Source: Vandiemenella viatica (Eukaryota; Arthropoda; Insecta; Orthoptera; Morabidae). Taken from it: DNA of 64,000 nt. Below the pieces are notes generated by a model. The model made no database searches. It was given only the letters and a program-made list of their open reading frames with translations, and was not told the origin of the DNA. The stretch covers positions 12,037,687-12,101,686 of the forward strand of contig CM061919.1 of the NCBI GenBank assembly GCA_031002005.1, written 5' to 3'. Below, piece by piece: positions 57,690 to 64,000 of this stretch. Positions within the stretch are counted from its first letter, which is position 1. Each line of letters begins with the position of its first letter. Position numbers and translations under genes: made by a program.

Positions 57690-58500
57690 GTCACGCCAGT
57701 ACAACAGTTGGATATTATTTTATTTTCCGGACGCGTTTCGCCTCTCGTCGAGGTATCTTCAGCGTACAGTTTTGCTGTAATATGTGACTTGCTTATTGAC
57801 TTTTGAATATAATGATTTTTGCATTTAATATTATTCTTACATAGGAATCATATATTAATTATATTTATATATCAGTTTTGGATTACCATACAGGACGTTT
57901 TGTATATATAGGTATACTAAGATAGGCTTTGTATTGCGTCTTACATTTGCGTTTTGAGGTGTGGTCGTTGGTCACCTGTGACCTCAACCAGCATGTTGTT
58001 TACACTATTGCACTTGGTTATACAATTTTGGTACAGTTTTTCTCTTATGACTCGACTAGAAATCAATTTTGAAGTATAGTTTCCGTTGCAAGACATTGTC
58101 AACCTTTAGTTTTCGTGTGCGCCTTTGCTGTTCTGCTGTTTCCCGGCGGTGCTCTGTCAGAAATGTCGTGAGTGGCGAGTTTGAATTTCCTAATTGTATT
58201 TCGTAATTGAATTTGTATGTGTGTGTTTTGCTTTAGCTGAATGTGCATGTGTGGTGGATGGTGGAGACGCAATGTAGTATTAGATTACTGTTGTGGTGAA
58301 GTTTTGTGTGTTTGATGCTTTTTTACGTCGGTTTCGACTTTATTAACTTGAACAAGGTTTGGTTGGTTAAGTTTACATGGTTATTAAGTATGTGTTTTCC
58401 TGAGACTATTGCTTTTTGAATTTTATAATTTTCTTGAAGCGTTAAAATATTGTGTTGTTTGTTGTTAGGATTTTCATGTCTATAATTATGTTTGTGGGAA
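57690..58500 (-). mobile_element. Penelope-like terminal repeat, second copy
   Basis: Reverse-complement homology to 34090-34822 over about 700 bp, including GACAGAGCACCGCCGG and the hammerhead block. It abuts a GIY-YIG fragment on the opposite strand, so the terminal repeat and coding part are inverted relative to each other. Confidence 0.68.
57729..57767 (-). ncRNA. Hammerhead ribozyme motif, identical to that at 34726
   Basis: Minus-strand CTGAAGA, CCTC-GACGA-GAGG stem and GAAACGCGTCC. Conservation of 39 of 39 bases between copies that differ at many positions elsewhere suggests recent selection on the motif or chance in a young family. Confidence 0.6.
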
Positions 58501-58505
58501 AATGA

Positions 58506-58697
58506 TTGTGTTCAGAACAGTCACAAACAAACAAATTCTATAACTCTGGCATATACCAATTGACGTGTCAGAACTGTGATGCAGTTTACATCAGCCAAAC
58601 AAGGAGACAATTCCAGACAAGATATAAGGAACACATGCGAGCATTAAAATACACCAATCGTCCAACTTTAGCAGAAGATTTTTTAGATAAACCATAG
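58506..58697 (+). pseudogene. Penelope-like GIY-YIG endonuclease fragment
   Basis: The sequence reads SGIYQLTCQNCDAVYISQTR, then RQFQTRYKEHMRALKYTN. This is the PLE form GIY-x-L-x-C-x-x-C ... Y-x-x-QT-x-R-x-F-x-x-R-x-x-EH, including the two cysteines of the PLE zinc-finger-like insertion. The expected Gly of the second motif (YVG) is Ser (YIS). The frame stops at 58695-58697, before the C-terminal half of the domain. No reverse transcriptase upstream. Confidence 0.78.
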
Positions 58698-58699
58698 TT

Positions 58700-59430
58700 G
58701 ACGTACTATTTGCCAGACTTGTTCGTTCTACGATAGAGATTTTCAAACTGAAGACCTCTCCTCCTTGCCAGCATGCACGAATAAAATTTATTATAATTTA
58801 ATTGTCCCCCAAATGCGCACATTGTGCCTGTTCACTTTTCCAATCACATGAAAAGTGGCCTCATCACTAAAGTTTTTCTGTGAATGTTTCGCCTTGTTCT
58901 AGACATTGGGCACAAAATTGAAAACGACGCACTTCATGGTTTTGCGACAGTGCTTGTAGCAACTGTAACCTGTAAGGCTTCATACACACTCACTTCCGTA
59001 GGATTCTCCAAACGGTCTTCTGTGGAATACATATTTCCCTGCTCGCTCGAGGAGTAGACTTCTGTGGGCTACGAACGTAACTGGCGCGCACACGTCCAAC
59101 GGTTTCTTCAGACACAGGAGGGCGACCCGTTGTTTTACAAAGACATCCCGTGGCTTTAAACAGTTGATACCAACGCTTAATGGTGTTAGCATTTGGGGGA
59201 TCTTCACCGAACTTTGTTCTAAAGTGTCGCTGAACAGTTAACACAGACTGAGTCGAATGAAATTTCTTGCTCTCTAGCGCGCTAGCGGCCACCGCGGGAA
59301 GCTTGCATTTAGTGCAATCGAAACTTGGAAAGCCACTTGTCTTATAACAGCAAACCCCATCATCGTACCTATACTAGGACAGCCAAAGAAAAATCATGAA
59401 ATCGCTGCCATCATTTTGACTAGCCCTGTA
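58700..59430 (-). pseudogene. Tc1/mariner-like transposase remnant, N-terminal helix-turn-helix well kept
   Basis: The minus-strand frame 59292-58990 reads FHSTQSVLTVQRHFRTKFGE, NANTIKRWYQLFKATGC, TGRPPVSEETVGRVRASYVR, then SPQKSTPRASREICIPQKTV. This is the arthropod transposase group often annotated by a DUF4817-type helix-turn-helix. Downstream (58980-58700) a broken frame still shows FCAQC-like and MCAFGG-like traces of the catalytic part. The 5' end of the element lies near 59430 (CAGGGCTAGTCAAAATGATG on the minus strand). Confidence 0.75.
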
Positions 59431-59434
59431 TTAA

Positions 59435-60900
59435 AGGTATAGCTATTTTTTTTTTTTTTTTTTTTACAAAAGTAATGATTGATGGAACATCTACAATTGA
59501 CTTTGACTCAGTATTTTCAATTTCACGTATTTAAATGCTTCAGTTTCTTCAAAAAATGTACCCCAAAGTGTGCACAAATCGTCTCCCAGTATAATGGCTA
59601 GCTTCGCTCTCCCTAACTTGTTGTAAGCAAGATATTCGAGTTTTACGAAACGATTCGGATCGAGATAAGTGACAGCAGCTGATTATTTTTATTTGGCGAT
59701 TTTCTTTAACAGGAGCAGTTTCTGTGTTATATGCGTGCAATATATTGAGGAATTGACGAACAAAATTTGTACCGTAGTAGCAGCAAGGCACATGTATATT
59801 TCCTGTCCTAACCACACTTCAAGCAGTCGCCATCCAGAAACTTTAAAGCCAAACTTTAATTTGTCTTTTGAAAACAGAAAAACAATAGGCGTCAACAGTT
59901 AGTTCAGTTGACTGTACGGTATCTGTATTTTTCCTACAAGAAATCGTATAGATCATTCGGTAGGAAATTTCGTTTAGCTAACAATAAATATGCATTACAA
60001 TAAGGTTAGACGTTCCGTATCTAGTGTACAAATATTTAAAGGTGAAAGCAACTAAAAACTTTAGGAAATTTCTGAATAGAATTGAAGTAAATTTTTGTAA
60101 GTAGTTGAATTGGTGTGATGAAATTTCGGTCATCTGGCGCATTTTCCCCTTGTGTTCGTGGTTCATATTACACACGATCTATAATTCTCCACTTACATAG
60201 GACGCGAGTTGGATAGACAGTCCAGAACTCAATTCTTTGATTTGTTTTCCATACTGTAATGAACATACGCAATCCTTCAGTTACTGGTAAAAGGTATTTA
60301 AAACGGCTAGCAATAATTTCACTGTCTGGTTTGCATCGCTTTAAGTAAATAAAGATTTTTTTTTAGAAAGAAAAATTATTTTGTTCAATCGAGTTTTCAT
60401 TTAATATGGAAGTAAGGTACGAAAATGTAGCTATGAAAATAAATACAGATTGTACATAATTACCATAAATATTAATTCAAACTATCCTTTTCGGACCGTA
60501 AAAATGAGGAAATATTTCTCACAGTGAATTAATACCTAATGAAAGCGCGTACAGTGCTGACATTTTCGTTGTTTTATTACTATTCCTGTCCTGGAAAGCC
60601 GATATAATATCATTTATCAATCATGTCCCATTAAAAATTTTCCGATCGTGACGTATGAGTCCACACACTTTGTAAGTCAATCTTTCACTGATCTTATTAG
60701 GGCAAGCGACACTAGCCGACAATTTTTAGATTTTTGTGTAAACAACTGTACGTCTAGACGTGAAAGTGGATATAAATTAGCTCGCCCAACACAAAGCATT
60801 GCTTTTAGCTTGTTTTAATACCATGGAAAGATTATTTATGGTCGTAATTTACGACTTTGTCATATCTGTTGAGGGCATTGTTCGAGATTGCTCTCACAGA
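59435..60900. other. Intergenic, no recognisable features
   Basis: T-run at 59446-59463, otherwise AT-rich DNA with chance frames. Confidence 0.4.
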
Positions 60901-60904
60901 AGTA

Positions 60905-63050
60905 ATTTTATATCAGTGCAGGCGTACCAGACCACTGGAAAGTTGCCACAATAGTATTGGTTCAGAAAGGAAATAATAAATACAATGTTGAAAAATTAGC
61001 AGGCTAATTAGTATGACCCTAGTGGTAGATACGTAATTCGAGCGATGGGTATGAAACCACCACATCAAAGTGATTGAAGAAAAAAGAGGTTTGTAAATCA
61101 GCAAAATAGAATTGATGAGATATTATTCATGTAAATCTCAATTCAACAAGAGAAACTAACTCTGTGGTGTAGCACTGCATCTGTCATACATTTGACATGT
61201 GTGCCATAAAAACGTCGGGATTAAAGTGAATTATTAAGAGTTAGGAAGAAAAAGAATTACGGCAGGATTCAATGCATAATAGAAGCGGTGAAAATGAAGA
61301 ACAGAGGACTGAAAGTGGCTTTGAGACAGAATAGAAGAGAAGAAAACTAAGAGGAAACGACTAATTAAAGCTTCTAAAAATATTTAAGTTAAAATATTTC
61401 GAATAATTTACAGAGAAAACAAATAAGAAAATGCGTCATGGAGTTGCAACTAAAAAAAGGAGCCAGATGTATGCTGAAAAAAAAGCCTTAAACGTCTCGG
61501 GAGAAGTGCCGTGGAAAATGGAATATAGAAAGAGTACTTCAAAAACCTGCAGGAAGGAAAGGAAATAAACACTGGAAGAATAGAGTTAAGTTACAGACAT
61601 AGCATTAGAAAAGGAAACTGAAGAATTCAACATGCTGAAACGACTGACGAAAGTGAATGAAACGTAGCAAATGGGAAATCACCAAAATTGAACTGACAGC
61701 AGAAATGTAGTAAGCAGCAGGAGCAGTGGGAAAGCAGTGGTTGAATGACAGTCTGGAAAAAATGGGAAATACCACAGGACACCCATCTTCTTCTTTTTAT
61801 CGTGTCGATGACAGCATCGAATACAAAGTAATTTTTCCAACAATGCGATAGGTTTTGTGAGAAATTCACCTTGTCTTAATGCCAATTCATAAAAAAGGGG
61901 CATCGCGATGATGCGCCACTGCCTGAAAATATATCAAATAGTTATGTAAAATCAAGTGAGTATAGGAAACAGCCAGAGCACACCAGTACGGATTTAGGCA
62001 ATTAGGAAGAACGGTAGACGCAATTTTTATACTCAGACAGGCCACAGAGAATAGGTGGAAATGTGGAAAGAACACCTTAACAACTTTCATAGACGTAAAA
62101 AAGGTTTATGATAAAGTAAAAACACAAAAAATCTTATGCTTGTATCTAAAACAAGAGGTTAATGAAACAGTAGTGAAACAAATGAGAAACATATACGAGA
62201 AGAGGGAAAATTGTGTACAGATATAGACACTTACTCGGAATCATTGGGGAATTTCAGGTATACAGAAACACGGCAGAGTTAAAGGTGATGGCAAATGCAG
62301 ATTTACATAATTGTCTGGGAGGAGATAGAACAGAAGTTGGATAGCGGAGATGAGTAAATGGTTTGGAGATGAGTGTAGATAAAACAAGAGTATAGATGGT
62401 AACAGCTAACACTGCCTGTGTCATTAGACAAAAGAAGGAATGGATGCAGTGGTTTTGTTACTTCTGGCCTTACGCCTCGACGTCGTGGACATCAAATGCG
62501 GGAAAGAACTGGGGCAATGAACTGGAACGAATTCGGCCAAGGCCTTTGAACCATCTCGGTATTCACCTGAAGTGATTTGGGGAAACCATGGAAAATCCAA
62601 ATGTGGATGGTCGTACGGAGATTTGAGAATTGCCGAAGACAAGAGCATTACCGCTCACCCATTACCCACCACGCTTGGCGTTTTGTTACGTGGGTAGTAA
62701 AGTAAATACAATGGAAAAACGGAGGGCGAAATAGGAGAGAGAATAAGAAATAGAGGACAATTTAATCACCCGGTTAAGTATATAATATGGAAATGGGACA
62801 CGGGGGAGAAAAGAAAAATATTTCTTTATAAAGTTAACTGTAAACATTGATCTATAGCTGTCAAACATGGAGATGAACGAAGAGAGAATTTATCAGAGAG
62901 TATTAGGAGGAGGCGAGGTTCCTGAGAGGCAATAGAAACATTAATTGCAGGGAAAAGTTAAGAAATGAAACTTAACGTGTTAGAAGAAATGCTAATGAAG
63001 GAATGGTTGTATTGGCTAGGCCAAGTCATGAGACTGGAGAGGGGTAGGGA
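60905..63050 (+). pseudogene. Old LINE with reverse-transcriptase traces (RTE/L2-like)
   Basis: AGVPDHWKVATIVLVQKGNN at 60918 matches the segment before YRPISL. GRTVDAIFILRQATENRW and TTFIDVKKVYDKVKTQKI at 62010-62130 match the RT palm entry (FIDF-x-KAFD). Near 62940-63040 the C-terminal pattern R-x-RN ... W-x-GH-x-MR is recognisable in broken frames. A SINE interrupts it at 62462-62679. Heavily mutated. Confidence 0.62.
62462..62679 (-). mobile_element. tRNA-derived SINE on the minus strand, perfect TSD
   Basis: Read in reverse: CCAAGCGTGGTGGGTAATGG, body GATTTTCCATGGTTTCCCC, end CTCGACG-type. The B box is badly eroded. The TSD GTTTTGTTAC lies at 62452-62461 and 62680-62689. Confidence 0.86.
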
Positions 63051-63056
63051 AGGGGG

Positions 63057-63130
63057 AAGGGGCGGAGCATGTGTAGTATGCATTTCTTCCACTACGCGTT
63101 TGTAGCGCAGTTACAGTTCCGAGTTGACCA
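63057..63130 (+). mobile_element. Mariner 5'-end fragment
   Basis: GGGCGGAGCATGTGTAGTAT and the following 55 bases are homologous to 40624-40695 of the mariner at 40588 (GGGCGGAGCTTGTGTAGCAT). No coding part. Confidence 0.6.
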
Positions 63131-63136
63131 TCGTAA

Positions 63137-63524
63137 GGGACCGTGCACAAACTACGTGGCTCGGTCCAGGGGGGGGGAGGGGTTGGCTGGAAGGCTACGC
63201 TAGGCTACGTGGGGGGAGGGGGGGTTCCGAGTCAGGCCACGTAGCTTTCCTTTCATAACATTTTTCACAGTTAAAATGAGGAATATAAGTCACAACAGCA
63301 TGTGAATATTTATTTCCCTCATTTAATTATCTCCGTATATAATTTACAACAGTCTGACAAGAGAAAACAGTGCAAAATGTCTTCTGTAATCAAAAGGGAA
63401 AAAAGCTACGTATGCTACGTGGGGGGGGGGGGGGTAGAGGCAAAAGCCACGAGGGCTACGTGGGGGGGGGGGGGGGGTTCACAGGAGGCCAAAATTGAGC
63501 TACGTGGTTTATGCACGCTCCCTA
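63137..63524. mobile_element. G-rich MITE with AGGGACCGTGCACAAACTAC ends
   Basis: AAGGGACCGTGCACAAACTAC (63136) mirrors GTTTATGCACGCTCCCT (ending 63524). Inside, GCTACGTGG followed by runs of 8-17 G recurs at least four times. Similar GGGACCGT-CATAAACTACGT ends with C/G-rich interiors are common MITEs in insects (from memory). Confidence 0.65.
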
Positions 63525-63532
63525 ACGTGTAG

Positions 63533-64000
63533 ATGTGCGACAAGGAATACGCTAGCCGCTCTTCCGCGCCAGGCGGGCCGAGTGCCCCAGCGCACTCGAC
63601 TTTGCCGGCGGGAGCTGCGGCAATGGTGACGACCCGGCTATCCCTACCGGACTTGGAAGCGGACGGAACAACACTGACGACGACCAGGCAGTTCCCACAG
63701 GACTTGAGGGTGGACCCCGACGGAATTGTAAGGATAACGCTCACGACGAACCAGCCTGCCCACGGATCAGTAGACCCCCGCGCATCGAAGAGAAGAACTT
63801 CTCCGATCACAGCGGGGAAACTAAAGCAACCGAGGAACGAACAACGCGCAAGTGGTTCGAAAGTCAGCGTGCCCGTACAACAGTCTTTCAGTGCTACAGC
63901 CAGCAAAGAGAAGAAAGCGAACAAGAAGAAGAAGGGGACTACCGAGTACTCGGCCGCAACATTCCCATTCCAGACGCCTTATACACCACCGCAGACAAAC
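63533..64000 (+). CDS. Partial ORF running off the right edge, possibly LINE ORF1
   Basis: ATG 63533 follows an in-frame TAG directly, and the frame stays open for 156 codons to the window end. It is GC rich, unlike its surroundings. The product is Pro/Thr/Ser and Lys rich and looks disordered, with a basic run KKANKKKKG near residue 130. That composition fits the N-terminal part of a non-LTR retrotransposon ORF1. No zinc knuckle or coiled coil is reached within the window. It could instead be a host exon; the sequence beyond 64000 is needed to decide. Confidence 0.5.
   Translation, partial: MCDKEYASRSSAPGGPSAPAHSTLPAGAAAMVTTRLSLPDLEADGTTLTTTRQFPQDLRVDPDGIVRITLTTNQPAHGSVDPRASKRRTSPITAGKLKQPRNEQRASGSKVSVPVQQSFSATASKEKKANKKKKGTTEYSAATFPFQTPYTPPQTN

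Noticed and set aside
1..64000. CRISPR arrays, operons, rRNA genes
   Set aside because: No spaced short direct repeats, no polycistronic gene runs and no rRNA-like conserved blocks were seen. All tandem arrays are satellites without unique spacers.

Overview
This window looks like nuclear DNA from a large, AT-rich, repeat-laden arthropod genome. An insect, perhaps a polyneopteran (orthopteran or stick-insect grade), is my best guess. The evidence is a GT/AG-spliced gene pair with kilobase introns, at least eight copies of a tRNA-derived SINE with target-site duplications (TSDs), R1-clade and CR1/jockey-like LINE remains, Penelope-like elements with hammerhead motifs, several Tc1/mariner lineages, MITEs, foldbacks and satellite arrays. 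There are no bacterial-style operons. The species assignment is inference only.

Host genes: the main result is a tandem pair of four-exon + strand genes. Gene A has exons at 11557-11886, 24886-25022, 26602-26698 and 36479-36898 (327 aa). Gene B has exons at 45743-45991, 47798-47946, 49228-49342 and 50310-50783 (328 aa). They share intron phases 0, 2, 0, nearly the same length, matching exon-end residues, an alignable helical exon 4 and a basic RLFK tail. I do not recognise the family. The proteins look soluble, intracellular and helical or coiled-coil, with a Ser/Glu-rich linker. Gene A has been inflated to 25 kb by repeats in introns 1 and 3, while gene B fits in 5 kb.

Layout: 1-4140 holds a broken R1-clade LINE with a SINE in its reverse transcriptase. 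4146-7706 is a decayed TIR element split by an intact Tc1-like transposon (5118-6545). 8-11 kb has SINEs, a diverged tandem repeat and LINE tails. 11.1-36.9 kb is gene A; its introns carry MITEs, a TIR element with a tRNA-like core, a mariner fragment, a foldback, a 2.2-kb satellite that changes from monomer to dimer register, a LINE 3' part, a 4.1-kb DDE transposon with a frameshifted transposase, and a Penelope-like terminal repeat with a hammerhead motif. 38.4-45.7 kb is a graveyard of LINE, Penelope and mariner fragments plus a TIR element built around a minisatellite. 45.7-51 kb is gene B. 51-64 kb holds SINEs, a near-perfect palindrome, a second satellite, Penelope and Tc1-like fragments, an old LINE, a G-rich MITE and an ORF that runs off the right edge.

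How the parts relate: outside the gene pair, nearly every coding signal belongs to mobile elements and most are broken. The Tc1-like transposase at 5359-6381 is the only complete mobile-element ORF. All family assignments come from motif recognition by eye; no database search was run.
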